From: Borreliella californiensis
Lineage (GTDB): Bacteria; Spirochaetota; Spirochaetia; Borreliales; Borreliaceae
DNA: 64,000 bases
Assembly: GCF_014205885.1 (NCBI RefSeq)
Contig: NZ_JACHFB010000001.1
Coordinates: 398,750-462,749, forward strand
Reading direction: 5' to 3'
Shown here: piece by piece, positions 1-9,360 of the stretch
Layout: every line of letters begins with the position of its first letter
Numbering within the stretch: position 1 is the stretch's first letter
Made by a program: the position numbers and the translations under genes
The notes under the pieces: generated by a model
Seen by the model: the letters and a program-made list of their open reading frames with translations, nothing else
Told to the model about the DNA's origin: nothing
Databases searched by the model: none

Positions 1-2
1 GT

Positions 3-2501
3 TTTTATGAAATGTTTTTTAATGATGCAATTGAGGCAAGTAAGCTTCTTAATTTAACATTGACAAAAAGAGAAAATGTTCCAATGTGTGGGGTGCCTTA
101 TCATACTAGTAAGGAATATATAAGAAAATTAATTTTATTTGATAAAAAGGTTGCAATTTGTGAACAGGCGTCTAATTCTACTTCTGGAGGGCCTTTAGAA
201 AGAGAGGTTGTTGAGGTAATAACTCCAGGTGTTATTATTGATGAAGATTTTTTAAATGATGATGTTAATAACTATTTAGTTGCTATTAGTGATTATAAAA
301 ATTATTATTCGTTTTCTTATATAGATTTATCTACTTCTAGTCTTGGGATAATGTTTTATGAGAATAGTTTTTTTGAAAAGCTTAAAAGGGATCTTGAAAA
401 ATACTCTCCTAAAGAGATAATAGTTTCTGAAAATTTTTATTATGAATATTCGGAGAAGCTTAATCTTAGTAAGTTTTTAATTAATAGGGTTCCTACTTGG
501 CATCTTGATAAGGATATTGCAATAAAAACAATAAAGGAGCATTTTAATATACTTGGATTGAGTTCTCTTGGATTTGATGAGGAAAAGCCTTATTACATTT
601 CAATTTTTCTCATTATAAATCATATAAAAAATAATTTAAAAAATTTATTAAGCAATATTGATAAAATAGATATTAATAATGATTCTTCGTATATGTTTCT
701 TGATGATGTAACTCAGGTTAATCTTGAACTTGTGAAAAATAATAATGATTTTTCTTCTCAATATTCACTATATTCTGTGTTAAATGATTGCAAAACCGCA
801 ATGGGAAAGAGACTTTTGCGAGAATTTATTTTAAATCCAATTTTAAATATTTCTGAGATTAATGCCAGACTAGATCATGTTGAATTTTTTTGCAAAAATA
901 TTGGCTTAACTGTGACTTTAAGAGAAACTTTTATTAATATATGGGATATTGAGAGAATAATATCTAGGGTTCAAATGAAAAGATATATTAAAAAAGATTT
1001 TTTATTTATTGAAAAAGCCCTTTCTGTATTTTTTACGGTAAAAAAGTTATTCAATAAGCATAATTTTGATTATTGGAATTTTAATAAGTTTGAAGAGGAT
1101 AGTATTTCTAAAGTTTATTTTTTAATAAATAGTGCAATTTCAAGCTCACCCGATGAGCTTATTAAGAGAGGTTATGATTTAAAGCTTGATAGTTTAAAAG
1201 ATTTAAAGATTAATGCAAATAAATATATTGATAAATATCTTGAATCAGAGAGATTGCTTAGCAAGATCAATAACCTAAAGATTAGAAAAACTAACAATAG
1301 GGGATTATTTTTTGAAGTTACAAAGAGTAATTATGCTCAAGTTCCACCGCATTTTATGGAAAGTCAAGTTTTAAATTCTTCAAAAAGATATAAAACAGAA
1401 AAACTTATTTCTCTTGAAGTGGATATTAATAATGCTGAAGACAATTTGGTTGCTTTTGAGCAGGAAATTTTTGATGAAATAGCATCAAATGTTGTTAAGC
1501 ATAATAAAGTTCTTAAAAAGGTTGCACAATTTTTTGCGTATATTGATTTAGTTGTTAACTTTGGTTATTTGGCAAAAAAAAATGAATATAAAAGACCTGT
1601 ATTAACCCCCGGTAAGGAAATTTTTCTTGACAAGTCTAGGCATCCTGTTGTTGAGCATTATGTTAAAAACACTGAAATCTTTACTGAGAATTTTGTAAGG
1701 ATTAATAAAGAAAGGTATTTTTGTTTAATTACTGGACCCAATATGGCGGGTAAATCAACTTATTTGCGCCAGGTGGCTTTAATTACTTTAATGGCTCATA
1801 TAGGTTCTTTTGTTCCAGCTTCTAAAGCTGTAATAGGCATTACAGATAAAATTTTTTGCAGAATCGGAGCAAGTGATAACATTGCCAAAGGGGAATCCAC
1901 TTTTTTGGTTGAAATGAATGAAACAGCTAATATTTTAAGAAATGCAACAGAAAAGAGTTTAATAATTATGGACGAGGTTGGAAGAGGTACTAGTACAAAT
2001 GATGGGCTTGCTATTGCTTATTCTATTATAGAGCATATTTTAGAGTATATTAAAGCTAGAAGTTTGTTTGCCACGCATTTTCATGAATTGTCGTCTATTA
2101 ATCATAAAGCTTTTATTAATCTTTCAATGAAAATTGAAAAGCAAGGTAATGATCTTGTTTTCTTAAGAGAGGTTGAAGAAAAACCATCTCTTAATTCTTA
2201 TGGGATTTATGTTGCTCGCATAGCAGGACTTCCTTTAAGGGTAATAGATAGGGCTAATGTTATTTTAGAAAGTTTGCTTGACAGAAAGGGTAACTCTTTT
2301 TTGGAGCTTTGTCCCGGTGTTTCTTCTGATAGTAATGATAAAGAAGGCTTGGAAAATGACGCTGATGTTCATATTAAATTAAATGAGTATTTGGAGTTAA
2401 AAAATTTTATTTCTAACATAGATATTAATAATATTACCCCTTTTCAATCAATTGAGCTGTTAAATCAAATTATTTTAAAGGTTGTTTCTCAGTCCAGTTA
2501 G
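3..2501 (+). CDS. mutS: DNA mismatch repair protein MutS (5' end cut off by window)
   Basis: Recognises base mismatches and small loops and starts mismatch repair. The reading frame is already open at base 3 (F-Y-E before the first ATG at 12), so the true start lies upstream; about 30 N-terminal residues of the mismatch-reading domain are missing. Visible are the rest of the N-terminal domain (CGVPYH), the connector and lever regions, and the ATPase with Walker A GPNMAGKST, Walker B-type DEVGRGTSTNDG and the ATHFHEL switch. The C-terminus is short and ends seven codons past the TTG at 2482. I saw no mutL in the window. ComF follows immediately, so the two may be co-transcribed. Identification is certain; only the start is unseen. 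Confidence 0.97.
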   Translation, partial: FYEMFFNDAIEASKLLNLTLTKRENVPMCGVPYHTSKEYIRKLILFDKKVAICEQASNSTSGGPLEREVVEVITPGVIIDEDFLNDDVNNYLVAISDYKNYYSFSYIDLSTSSLGIMFYENSFFEKLKRDLEKYSPKEIIVSENFYYEYSEKLNLSKFLINRVPTWHLDKDIAIKTIKEHFNILGLSSLGFDEEKPYYISIFLIINHIKNNLKNLLSNIDKIDINNDSSYMFLDDVTQVNLELVKNNNDFSSQYSLYSVLNDCKTAMGKRLLREFILNPILNISEINARLDHVEFFCKNIGLTVTLRETFINIWDIERIISRVQMKRYIKKDFLFIEKALSVFFTVKKLFNKHNFDYWNFNKFEEDSISKVYFLINSAISSSPDELIKRGYDLKLDSLKDLKINANKYIDKYLESERLLSKINNLKIRKTNNRGLFFEVTKSNYAQVPPHFMESQVLNSSKRYKTEKLISLEVDINNAEDNLVAFEQEIFDEIASNVVKHNKVLKKVAQFFAYIDLVVNFGYLAKKNEYKRPVLTPGKEIFLDKSRHPVVEHYVKNTEIFTENFVRINKERYFCLITGPNMAGKSTYLRQVALITLMAHIGSFVPASKAVIGITDKIFCRIGASDNIAKGESTFLVEMNETANILRNATEKSLIIMDEVGRGTSTNDGLAIAYSIIEHILEYIKARSLFATHFHELSSINHKAFINLSMKIEKQGNDLVFLREVEEKPSLNSYGIYVARIAGLPLRVIDRANVILESLLDRKGNSFLELCPGVSSDSNDKEGLENDADVHIKLNEYLELKNFISNIDINNITPFQSIELLNQIILKVVSQSS

Positions 2502-2502
2502 C

Positions 2503-3120
2503 ATGAGTTATTTAAATGTTCTAAAGAGTATATTTTTACCTTTTTGTGTTTTTTGTGGACAAAGGTATGTATCTTCTAATGCTCTTTGTGACCAATGTAA
2601 GTCGCTTTTTAATTTTAAAATAAAATATAATGAAAATCTGATGTATTTTTTTGAATATAAAGAGCATTACAGATTTTTAATTTTGTCTTATAAGAGGGAT
2701 GCTCAAAAGTCAATTGGTAGATTTTTAGCAAGTGGAATTGCTGAATGTTTAAATAATATTGATTTTGATCAAATAGTAACGGTTCCTTGTAGTTTTAAAA
2801 GAAAATTATTTTATGGTTTTGATCATATGGAATACATTGGTATTTTATTAAGCCGTTTTGGGTTTAATTATATAAATGTTTTTTCAAGGAAGTATGGAAA
2901 AAGCCAGAAGTTAATGAAGGGGAATCTCAGATTTAGAAATCTTGAAAATAAAATTAAATTAAGATCAAAATATAAAAATTTTCAATTTAAAAAGATTGTT
3001 TTGCTTGATGATATTGTTACTACAGGAGCATCTATGTGTATTTGTGAAGACCTTATTATGCAATTGGGAGCTTATAAGGTTATAAGGCTTTCGTTGGCCA
3101 AATCTTATAATTTGGTTTAA
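2503..3120 (+). CDS. ComF family phosphoribosyltransferase-like protein
   Basis: The N-terminus has a four-cysteine zinc-finger-like cluster (CVFCG then CDQC), followed by a type I phosphoribosyltransferase fold whose PRPP loop reads VLLDDIVTTGAS. That is the ComF/GntX architecture. In competent bacteria ComF helps single-stranded DNA uptake, but most non-competent bacteria also carry a homologue of unclear role, and natural transformation is not established for Borrelia. An in-frame TTG at 2482 would extend the protein by seven residues inside mutS; I prefer ATG 2503 because it directly follows the mutS stop and the TTG abuts its only purine-rich stretch. About 205 residues, close to family size. 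The exact function is unknown. Confidence 0.85.
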   Translation: MSYLNVLKSIFLPFCVFCGQRYVSSNALCDQCKSLFNFKIKYNENLMYFFEYKEHYRFLILSYKRDAQKSIGRFLASGIAECLNNIDFDQIVTVPCSFKRKLFYGFDHMEYIGILLSRFGFNYINVFSRKYGKSQKLMKGNLRFRNLENKIKLRSKYKNFQFKKIVLLDDIVTTGASMCICEDLIMQLGAYKVIRLSLAKSYNLV

Positions 3121-3122
3121 TG

Positions 3123-3178
3123 TTGACATTATTTTTGCTAAGTGTTAATCTTGACTTAAGGTTTAGTTTATGTATTTA
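3123..3178 (+). promoter_or_regulatory. Candidate promoters for the rimP-nusA-infB operon
   Basis: TTGACA at 3123-3128 is followed 17 bases later by TAATCT (3146-3151), and TTGACT at 3151-3156 is followed 16 bases later by TATTTA (3173-3178). Either could fire sigma-70 transcription into rimP. Both -10 matches are imperfect. Transcripts from either would carry the palindrome at 3177-3206 in the leader. Confidence 0.4.
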
Positions 3179-3206
3179 ATAAGGTTCTTTTAAAAGAACC
3201 TTATTA
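3177..3206. terminator. 30-base perfect palindrome before rimP (terminator or leader hairpin)
   Basis: Two 15-base arms, TAATAAGGTTCTTTT and its exact reverse complement, meet with no spacer and are followed by four T residues. It could end transcription from mutS-comF, or act as an attenuator in the rimP leader. In RNA the central TTAA would form the loop. It lies six bases upstream of the AAGGA ribosome site of rimP (3212-3216). Confidence 0.55.
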
Positions 3207-3221
3207 TTTTTAAGGATACAG

Positions 3222-3659
3222 TTGATTAAATGTTTTGACAAAAATAATGAAGTTTTTAATTTGATAAAAGATTTAACAAGGCGGTTAAATGTTGAGATAT
3301 TAGAAATTAATATCTTTAGAAATAAAAATAATGGAAAAATTCAAATAGTTCTTTATAGTAAAAATTTTTCCTTAGGTATTGATTTGCTAACTGATTTGCA
3401 TAAGATGATTTTATTAATTTTAGAAGCAAATCTTAAATATGGTTTTACTTTAGAGCTTTCTACTCCAGGAATAGATAGAAAAATAAAAAGTGACAGAGAG
3501 TTTAAAATTTTTGAAGGCAAAAAGATTAAATTGATGCTAGATAATGAATTTGAAGAGGGTTTTATATTAGAGTCAAAGCCAAAAAGTTTTATTTTTAAAA
3601 CAGATAGCAAAGAAATAAATGTTTTTTATAGTGATGTTAAGAAGGCCAGATTAGTTTAA
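3222..3659 (+). CDS. rimP: Ribosome maturation factor RimP
   Basis: Small factor needed for late 30S subunit assembly. The protein (145 residues) shows the RimP signature in its middle, [18 protein letters not shown], matching the usual V-S-S-P-G-x-x-R-x-L pattern, followed by the small beta-barrel C-terminal domain. It lies directly upstream of nusA, the classical rimP-nusA-infB order. The start is TTG at 3222, chosen because AAGGA lies five bases upstream and no in-frame ATG precedes the conserved region. Ordinary apart from its start codon. Confidence 0.92.
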   Translation: MIKCFDKNNEVFNLIKDLTRRLNVEILEINIFRNKNNGKIQIVLYSKNFSLGIDLLTDLHKMILLILEANLKYGFTLELSTPGIDRKIKSDREFKIFEGKKIKLMLDNEFEEGFILESKPKSFIFKTDSKEINVFYSDVKKARLV

Positions 3660-3672
3660 GGAGGAAGTTTGG

Positions 3673-5121
3673 ATGATAAAGGGAACGGGGCATATGATTG
3701 TAAATATTGCAAACGATCGCAGCATGAGTATAGATTCTATTAGGAAAACAATTAAAGAATCAGTATTAATAGCTTATAAGAAGTATTTTGGAAGCAATGA
3801 GAATGCTTTTATTAAGTTTGATGATGATACGGGAGATTTGGCTGTTTATGCAAAAAAGAAAATTGTAAAAGAGGTAAAAGATTCTTTGCTTGAAATATTG
3901 GAAAAAGATATCTCAAAGGAAAATATTGTAGAAGGTGATTATGCTTACATTGAAATTAATCCTAAAGTTTTTGATAGGCTTTCTATTCAGGTTGCAAAAC
4001 AAAGAACCAAAAATGACTTGCAAGGAATTGAGGATAATGAGATTTTATCAGAATTTAAAAGCAAGTTGAATAAGGTTGTTATTGGGTACGTTCAACAAAA
4101 TAGAAATGGTGATCTTTATGTTAATCTTGGTAATACGGATGGTATAATTCCCAAGAAGTATCAGTCGCCAAGAGAAGTTTATAACCTTAATGATAAGATT
4201 AGAGTTTTAGTTTACAATGTTAAAAAGGGTAAAAATGGTATTGAAGTTATTCTTTCTAGAACTCATCCAAAGTTTATTGAAGAGCTTTTAGCGCTTGAAA
4301 TTCCTGAAATTGAAGAAGGTATTATTAAAATTCATAAAATAGTTCGCGATCCGGGTTACAGAATTAAAGTTGCTGTTTATTCTGAGAAAGAAGAGATTGA
4401 TCCTGTTGGTCCTTGTATAGGGCAAAAAGGAGTCAGAATTCAATCTATAATTAAGGAACTTGAAGGAGAAAAAATCGATATTATCCCTTATAGTAAAGAT
4501 ATTAAAGAATTTATAAAGGATTCTTTGACTCCTTCGAAGATAGAGCATGTTTATATTCTTGACGAGGATTTACATAAAGCTTTAGTGGTTGTTAGCGATG
4601 ATCAGCTTTCTCTTGCTATAGGTAAAATGGGTCAAAATGTTAGGCTTGCTAATAGACTTCTTGACTGGGCTATTGATGTTAAAACTAGCAGTCAATTTGC
4701 AGAAATGAAAGCCAATTCAGAGTTTAAGCAAGAAACGCTTGAAATGTTTGATAAAGTTATGCAGGATGTTGTTGAAGAGGAACAATTTGAAGAGATTAGT
4801 AAAATAAGTGATCTTAAATTACTCGATTCTTCTGTGATTTCTAATTTATCAAAAGAGGGTCTTGATGATATTAACAATTTTTTACAAGCAGGTGAGGGAG
4901 TGCTTTTTAATCTTGGGGTAAGTTATGAAAAACAAGAAGAAATTAACAAAATATTAAAAGAGGGAATGATAATAATTGCTAATGACAATGATGAGTCTAT
5001 GGAAAAGGTGGAAGAAGACGAAGAGCTTCTTTGTCCTGAATGTGGTGTTGTTATTAATGAAAGTATGACCTCCTGTCCGGGTTGTAAAATAGGGCTTAGT
5101 TTTGAGTTTGAGGAGGAATAG
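3673..5121 (+). CDS. nusA: Transcription elongation/termination factor NusA with C-terminal zinc-ribbon-like tail
   Basis: Binds RNA polymerase and controls pausing, termination and antitermination. The order is an N-terminal polymerase-binding domain (about residues 1-130), an S1 domain (GYVQQNRNGDLYVNLGNTDGI, about 138-205) and two KH domains (DPVGPCIGQKGVRIQ; AIGKMGQNVRLANRLL). A helical extension follows, then an unusual tail with two CxxC pairs (CPEC at about 454, CPGC at about 468) resembling a zinc ribbon. E. coli NusA instead ends in acidic repeats that contact the alpha subunit. The start ATG 3673 has a full AAGGAGG site at 3658-3664. infB follows after two bases. Confidence 0.96.
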   Translation: MIKGTGHMIVNIANDRSMSIDSIRKTIKESVLIAYKKYFGSNENAFIKFDDDTGDLAVYAKKKIVKEVKDSLLEILEKDISKENIVEGDYAYIEINPKVFDRLSIQVAKQRTKNDLQGIEDNEILSEFKSKLNKVVIGYVQQNRNGDLYVNLGNTDGIIPKKYQSPREVYNLNDKIRVLVYNVKKGKNGIEVILSRTHPKFIEELLALEIPEIEEGIIKIHKIVRDPGYRIKVAVYSEKEEIDPVGPCIGQKGVRIQSIIKELEGEKIDIIPYSKDIKEFIKDSLTPSKIEHVYILDEDLHKALVVVSDDQLSLAIGKMGQNVRLANRLLDWAIDVKTSSQFAEMKANSEFKQETLEMFDKVMQDVVEEEQFEEISKISDLKLLDSSVISNLSKEGLDDINNFLQAGEGVLFNLGVSYEKQEEINKILKEGMIIIANDNDESMEKVEEDEELLCPECGVVINESMTSCPGCKIGLSFEFEEE

Positions 5122-5123
5122 GT

Positions 5124-7673
5124 TTGTCGAAGAATATTGATGATATTAAAAATGAAGATGGTAAAAAAATTAAGATTATTAAGTTAAAAAAGAAGGTAGT
5201 AAAAATTGTAACGCATAATGATTTAAGTGGTAAAAGTGATTCAAACAGCTCTGTTGATTTGCATAAGTACAACAGCAAAGCTGAATATTCGCAAAACAGA
5301 GACAACAGAATTGGTAGATATTCGCAAAACAGGGATAACAGAACTGGCGGGTATTCGCAAAATAGGGACAACAGAACTGGCGGGTATTTGCAAAATAGAG
5401 ACAACAGAATTGGCGGATATTCACAAATCAGAGACAACAGAACTGGTGGGTATTCGCAAAATAGGGACAACAGAACTGGCGGGTATTCGCAAAATAGGGA
5501 TAACAGAGCTGGTGGGCATTCACAAAGCAGAGACAACAGAACTGGCGGGTATTCACAAAGCAGAGACAACAGAAATGGCGGGTATTCACAAAACAGAGAT
5601 AGTTTAGCCTCTCAATACCAAGGTTTGGCAAAGAAGACATTTGTTGCTAAAAATAATTCTCAGAATAAATATACTACTTCTGTGTCTTTTAGAAGAGTTA
5701 TAAAAACCAAAGTTCCTGTTATTGTTAGCAGTACATCTTCAACAGATTCTGAGAATAGTAAAGAGTTAAATCGTAAGCTTGGTGAGAAAAAGAAACAGCA
5801 ACAAGAAAGTCAAAAAAGCTATAAGAGAAAAAAAGCAGAAACTGAGAGCAAGACAATTGAACAAAAAGTTTTTGAACAACTTCAAAAAAAGAAAAGAGAA
5901 AATTTAGCTAATCCTGTCCCAAAGTCAATTGACATTATGGGTAGCATTACTGTTTCTGATCTTGCAAGAAAGATGAATTTAAAATCTTCTGATTTGATTG
6001 CTAAATTAATGGCTTTGGGTGTAATGGTGACTATTAATGAAAAAATAGATTCTGATACAGCAACTATTTTAGTTGAAGAATATGGTTCAAAAGTTAATGT
6101 TGTTTCTATTTATGATGAAACGGTTATAGAAGAAGAGGTAGAGGATCAAAGCAAAAGAATTGAAAAGCCCCCTGTTATTACAATAATGGGTCATGTTGAT
6201 CATGGCAAGACCAAACTACTTTCTGTGCTTCAAAATATAGATATAAATCAAACAGAGTCTGGTGGTATTACTCAGCATATTGGAGCTTATACTATTGTTT
6301 ATAATGGTCGAGAAATAACATTTTTAGATACTCCTGGTCATGAAGCTTTTACCATGATGCGAAGTCGTGGGGCTCAGGTTACAGATATTGTTGTTCTAGT
6401 TGTGTCAGCAATTGATGGTGTTATGCCTCAAACTATTGAGGCCATTAATCATGCAAAAGAAGCAAATGTTCCAATTATTGTTGCTATAAATAAGATTGAT
6501 TTGCCAGATTCAAATCCCGATAAGATTAAACATCAGCTTTCAGAATACGGCTTAGTATCTGAAGATTGGGGGGGAGACACTATTTTTGTGCTGATTTCTG
6601 CTCTTAAAAATATAGGAATTTCTGAACTTCTTGATATGATTCTTTTACAGTCAGATATGATGTTATTAAAAGCTAACCCATCCAAAAGAGCTATTGGAAA
6701 AGTACTTGATGCTAAGATTGATTTGGGACGCGGAATAGTTTGTTCTGTTATTATTGAAGATGGAACCCTTTATGTGGGAGATTCTTTTGTGGGTGGAGCG
6801 TGTTATGGTAAAGTTAAGGCATTAATTAGCGACAAGGGTATTCCTGTTAAAAGTGTTGGCCCTGCTAAAGCTATTAGTGTTTTAGGATTTTCTTCGATGC
6901 CTCAGGCCGGAGACCCTTTTCAAGTAACTAAAACTGAAAAAGAAGCAAAATTGATCAGCTCCAAAAGGCAAGATCTTAAAAAATATGAATCTTCCAAAAA
7001 TGTAAAGAAAGTCACCATGTTAAATCTTTATGATTCAATCAAAGAAGGAACTCTTAAAGAGCTTAAAATAATTTTAAAAGCAGATGTTCAAGGCTCAGTC
7101 GAAGCTTTAAAGAATTCTCTTGAAAAATTAACAAACGATGAGGTTAGAGTAAGAGTTGTGCATTCATCAGCAGGGGTAATAACTGAAACAGATATTAGTT
7201 TTGCTTCAGCAAGCGATGCTATTGTTATTGGATTTCATGTAAGGCCTACTGCAAAAGCTCAAATATTAGCAGATCAAGAAAAAGTTGAGATTAGAAAGTA
7301 CAATGTTATTTATGATGCTATAAATGATGTTAAGTCAGTTCTTGAGGGAATGCTTGAGCCAGATGTTGAGCAGCAGTTTATTGGTTTTGCTGAAGTGAGA
7401 GCTGTAATAAATGTTCCTAAAATTGGAGTAATAGCTGGCTGTTATGTTTCTAGGGGTCTAATAAAGCGAGATGCGATTACCAATGTAATGAGAGATGGTT
7501 TGCAGATTCATTCTGGAAAAATATCATCTTTAAAGCGATTTAAAGATGATGTTAAAGAAGTTGCTGAGCAATATGAGTGTGGTGTTGTGATTGATAATTA
7601 TGCTAATATTAAAGAAGGAGATATAATTGAAGCATTTGAGATAAAAAAGGTGAAAAAATCTTTTAAAACTTAG
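5124..7673 (+). CDS. infB: Translation initiation factor IF-2 with 11-residue tandem repeats
   Basis: GTPase that brings initiator tRNA to the 30S subunit and promotes subunit joining. The N-terminal third is basic and low-complexity and holds nine to ten 11-residue repeats ([11 protein letters not shown], residues about 55-164). An IF2N helical domain follows ([21 protein letters not shown]). The G domain starts near residue 355 with GHVDHGKT and has DTPGHE and NKID; then come domains II to IV. Length is 849 residues. The start is TTG 5124, supported by AGGAGG just upstream inside the end of nusA. Repeat number probably varies between strains; as I recall, B31 IF-2 is about three repeats longer. 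Confidence 0.97.
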   Translation: MSKNIDDIKNEDGKKIKIIKLKKKVVKIVTHNDLSGKSDSNSSVDLHKYNSKAEYSQNRDNRIGRYSQNRDNRTGGYSQNRDNRTGGYLQNRDNRIGGYSQIRDNRTGGYSQNRDNRTGGYSQNRDNRAGGHSQSRDNRTGGYSQSRDNRNGGYSQNRDSLASQYQGLAKKTFVAKNNSQNKYTTSVSFRRVIKTKVPVIVSSTSSTDSENSKELNRKLGEKKKQQQESQKSYKRKKAETESKTIEQKVFEQLQKKKRENLANPVPKSIDIMGSITVSDLARKMNLKSSDLIAKLMALGVMVTINEKIDSDTATILVEEYGSKVNVVSIYDETVIEEEVEDQSKRIEKPPVITIMGHVDHGKTKLLSVLQNIDINQTESGGITQHIGAYTIVYNGREITFLDTPGHEAFTMMRSRGAQVTDIVVLVVSAIDGVMPQTIEAINHAKEANVPIIVAINKIDLPDSNPDKIKHQLSEYGLVSEDWGGDTIFVLISALKNIGISELLDMILLQSDMMLLKANPSKRAIGKVLDAKIDLGRGIVCSVIIEDGTLYVGDSFVGGACYGKVKALISDKGIPVKSVGPAKAISVLGFSSMPQAGDPFQVTKTEKEAKLISSKRQDLKKYESSKNVKKVTMLNLYDSIKEGTLKELKIILKADVQGSVEALKNSLEKLTNDEVRVRVVHSSAGVITETDISFASASDAIVIGFHVRPTAKAQILADQEKVEIRKYNVIYDAINDVKSVLEGMLEPDVEQQFIGFAEVRAVINVPKIGVIAGCYVSRGLIKRDAITNVMRDGLQIHSGKISSLKRFKDDVKEVAEQYECGVVIDNYANIKEGDIIEAFEIKKVKKSFKT
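5286..5615 (+). repeat. 33-base in-frame tandem repeats inside infB
   Basis: Ten consecutive 33-base units encode the 11-residue motif [11 protein letters not shown]. The first unit ends in GR instead of GG, the fourth has L for S, the fifth I for N, units eight and nine have S for N, and the tenth is degenerate in its last five residues. Units differ at third positions as well, so the array is not perfectly homogenised. All are multiples of three, so gain or loss keeps the frame. Confidence 0.95.
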
Positions 7674-7696
7674 TATTGTTTTATTTATATGTGTTT

Positions 7697-8059
7697 ATGT
7701 ATAAGAATATAAAAAAGTTTAAACTTGAAAGTTTTATTGCTCAAGAAATTGGCAATTTAATAGTAAGTGGGGGGATTAAAGATCCCAGAATTCATTCATT
7801 TTTAACCGTGGTTAAAGTGGAATTTTCAAAAGATTTAATAAATGCCAAAGTGTTTGTGGGCTCTATTAAGGAAGGTGCTTCTTTGGATAATGCAGTTAAA
7901 GCTTTAAATAATGCTAAGGGATTTATTCAAGGTCAAATTATTAAGCGAATTAAAGTTAGAAATACTCCTAAATTATTATTTGTTAAGGATGATTCTCTTT
8001 CCAAATCATTTTATGTTAATAAATTAATTGAAGGATTAAATACTACAAGAGAGAATTAA
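7697..8059 (+). CDS. rbfA: Ribosome-binding factor A
   Basis: Small KH-fold protein that binds the 30S subunit and helps 16S rRNA 5'-end maturation and cold adaptation. About 120 residues, with family features such as [22 protein letters not shown] and the helical [23 protein letters not shown] near the C-terminus. The frame is open from a TTG at 7676, but ATG 7697 gives [18 protein letters not shown], which fits the normal N-terminus. It lies between infB and truB as in many bacteria, all closely packed. Confidence 0.93.
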   Translation: MYKNIKKFKLESFIAQEIGNLIVSGGIKDPRIHSFLTVVKVEFSKDLINAKVFVGSIKEGASLDNAVKALNNAKGFIQGQIIKRIKVRNTPKLLFVKDDSLSKSFYVNKLIEGLNTTREN

Positions 8060-8061
8060 AT

Positions 8062-8910
8062 TTGGAAAATGGATTCCTTTTAATTAATAAGCAACAAGGT
8101 AAAACTTCTTTTGAAACTCTTTTTCCTATAAAAAAATATTTTAATACAAATCGTGTTGGGCATGCTGGCACGCTTGATAAATTTGCAAGTGGAATTTTGA
8201 TTGGTCTTGTAGGAAAATATACAAAGCTTTCAAGTTATTTTACTTCTTTAGATAAAGAGTATGTAGCAGAATTTAGATTTGGATTAGAAACAGATACTCT
8301 TGATCCTAATGGAAGGATAGTTAGTAAAACTAATTATATTCCTAATTTAGAGGATATAGATTTAAAGCTTAAAGATTTTGTAGGAGAGATTTATCAAAGT
8401 CCCCCTAGATTTTCTTCTGTGCATATTGATGGTAGCAGAGCCTATAAACTTGCTTTGAATGGAAAGTTTTTTGAAATTAAAAAACGAAGAGTGACTATTT
8501 ATAATATTCAAAGATTAAGTTATGATTTTAGTTCTTCTTTGCTTAGTTTAAAAATTAGCTGTTCAAAAGGTACTTATATTAGGAGTATTGCAAGGGATTT
8601 GGCTTATTCTCTAAATTCTTGCGCTTATGTTAGCAATTTAAAAAGAACCAAAGTGGGTATGTTTAGATTAAAAGATTCCACATTGTGTGAAAATTTGAGT
8701 AAAGCTTACTTAATTAGTCTAGAATCTTTAAAAAGTTTTGAAAAAGTTTACATTGATTCTAATAAGATAAATCTTGTTAAAAATGGTGTTTATGTTGAAA
8801 TTAAAATCAATATTAATGAATTTAAGATTTTAAAATCCAGAGAGGAGAAAATATTAGCAGTAATTCAAGGATTGGGTTTGAATAAATATAAATATGTTAT
8901 TATATTTTAA
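8062..8910 (+). CDS. truB: tRNA pseudouridine-55 synthase TruB
   Basis: Makes the conserved pseudouridine 55 in the T loop of tRNAs. The protein opens with GFLLINKQQGKTSFE and carries the catalytic motif VGHAGTLDKFASGIL, whose aspartate attacks the uridine; the usual form is GTLDPLASG, so the P-L to K-F change is a small deviation. Later motifs include PPRFSSVHIDGSRAYKLA and CSKGTYIRSIARDL. 282 residues. Start TTG 8062 lies two bases after rbfA, with a purine-rich AGAGAGAA upstream. Last gene of the rimP operon; a 168-base gap follows. Confidence 0.95.
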   Translation: MENGFLLINKQQGKTSFETLFPIKKYFNTNRVGHAGTLDKFASGILIGLVGKYTKLSSYFTSLDKEYVAEFRFGLETDTLDPNGRIVSKTNYIPNLEDIDLKLKDFVGEIYQSPPRFSSVHIDGSRAYKLALNGKFFEIKKRRVTIYNIQRLSYDFSSSLLSLKISCSKGTYIRSIARDLAYSLNSCAYVSNLKRTKVGMFRLKDSTLCENLSKAYLISLESLKSFEKVYIDSNKINLVKNGVYVEIKININEFKILKSREEKILAVIQGLGLNKYKYVIIF

Positions 8911-8944
8911 TTTTAAATTGTTTTTTAAACAGTTTAAAAATTTA

Positions 8945-8994
8945 TTCTTAAAAATAACTAGAAAAGGATAAATTGCTTTTGTTATTTTTAAGAA
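8945..8994. repeat. Spaced 14-base inverted repeat overlapping the rpsO promoter
   Basis: TTCTTAAAAATAAC at 8945-8958 and its exact reverse complement at 8981-8994 are separated by 22 bases. The right arm overlaps the predicted -35 and the spacer of the rpsO promoter. A weaker palindrome (TTTTTAAAC-A-GTTTAAAAA) lies just upstream at 8922-8940. It could be the truB terminator, an operator, or both. Confidence 0.5.
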
Positions 8995-9007
8995 AAAATA
9001 TTATAAT
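8979..9007 (+). promoter_or_regulatory. Predicted promoter of rpsO-pnp
   Basis: TTGTTA at 8979-8984, a 17-base spacer, and a consensus TATAAT at 9002-9007. Transcription would start near 9014 and leave a leader of about 65 bases before the rpsO ATG. In E. coli rpsO and pnp leaders are both sites of autoregulation. Confidence 0.6.
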
Positions 9008-9078
9008 CTATCATAGTAAGTTTAAATTATGGCAATGGGTTTGTTAGAGCTTTGCTATAATGGTATAGGAGTTGCTTT

Positions 9079-9345
9079 ATGATAGATAAAAAGCAAAAGC
9101 AAAAAATAGTTTCTGAATTTGGAAAAAATGAAAGCGATACTGGTTCTGTTGGAGTTCAGATCGCACTTATTACAGGTAGAATAAAGTATTTAACTGAACA
9201 TTTAAAGATAAATAAAAAAGATCACAGTTCAAAAAGAGGCTTGTTAAAGTTGGTAGGGCAAAGGCGAAGTTTATTGCGATATTACCAGAAAAAAGATTTA
9301 GAAGCTTATAGGATGTTAATATCTAAACTTGGTCTTAGAAAGTAA
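9079..9345 (+). CDS. rpsO: 30S ribosomal protein uS15
   Basis: Binds the central domain of 16S rRNA and forms an intersubunit bridge. 88 residues with the typical [24 protein letters not shown] and [21 protein letters not shown] segments. ATG 9079 has an AGGAG site ten bases upstream. It is followed by pnp after 15 bases, the standard rpsO-pnp pair. Ordinary. Confidence 0.98.
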   Translation: MIDKKQKQKIVSEFGKNESDTGSVGVQIALITGRIKYLTEHLKINKKDHSSKRGLLKLVGQRRSLLRYYQKKDLEAYRMLISKLGLRK

Positions 9346-9360
9346 AAAAGAGGTTGAATT

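Noticed and set aside
5286..5615. CRISPR-like array of 33-base units
   Set aside because: The units are contiguous without unique spacers, lie in frame within infB and encode a peptide repeat; there are no cas genes.
5096..5640. Several open frames of 70-157 codons over the infB repeat, in two minus-strand frames and another plus-strand frame
   Set aside because: They are produced by the 33-base periodicity, which keeps all frames open, and have repetitive composition, no ribosome site and no family resemblance.
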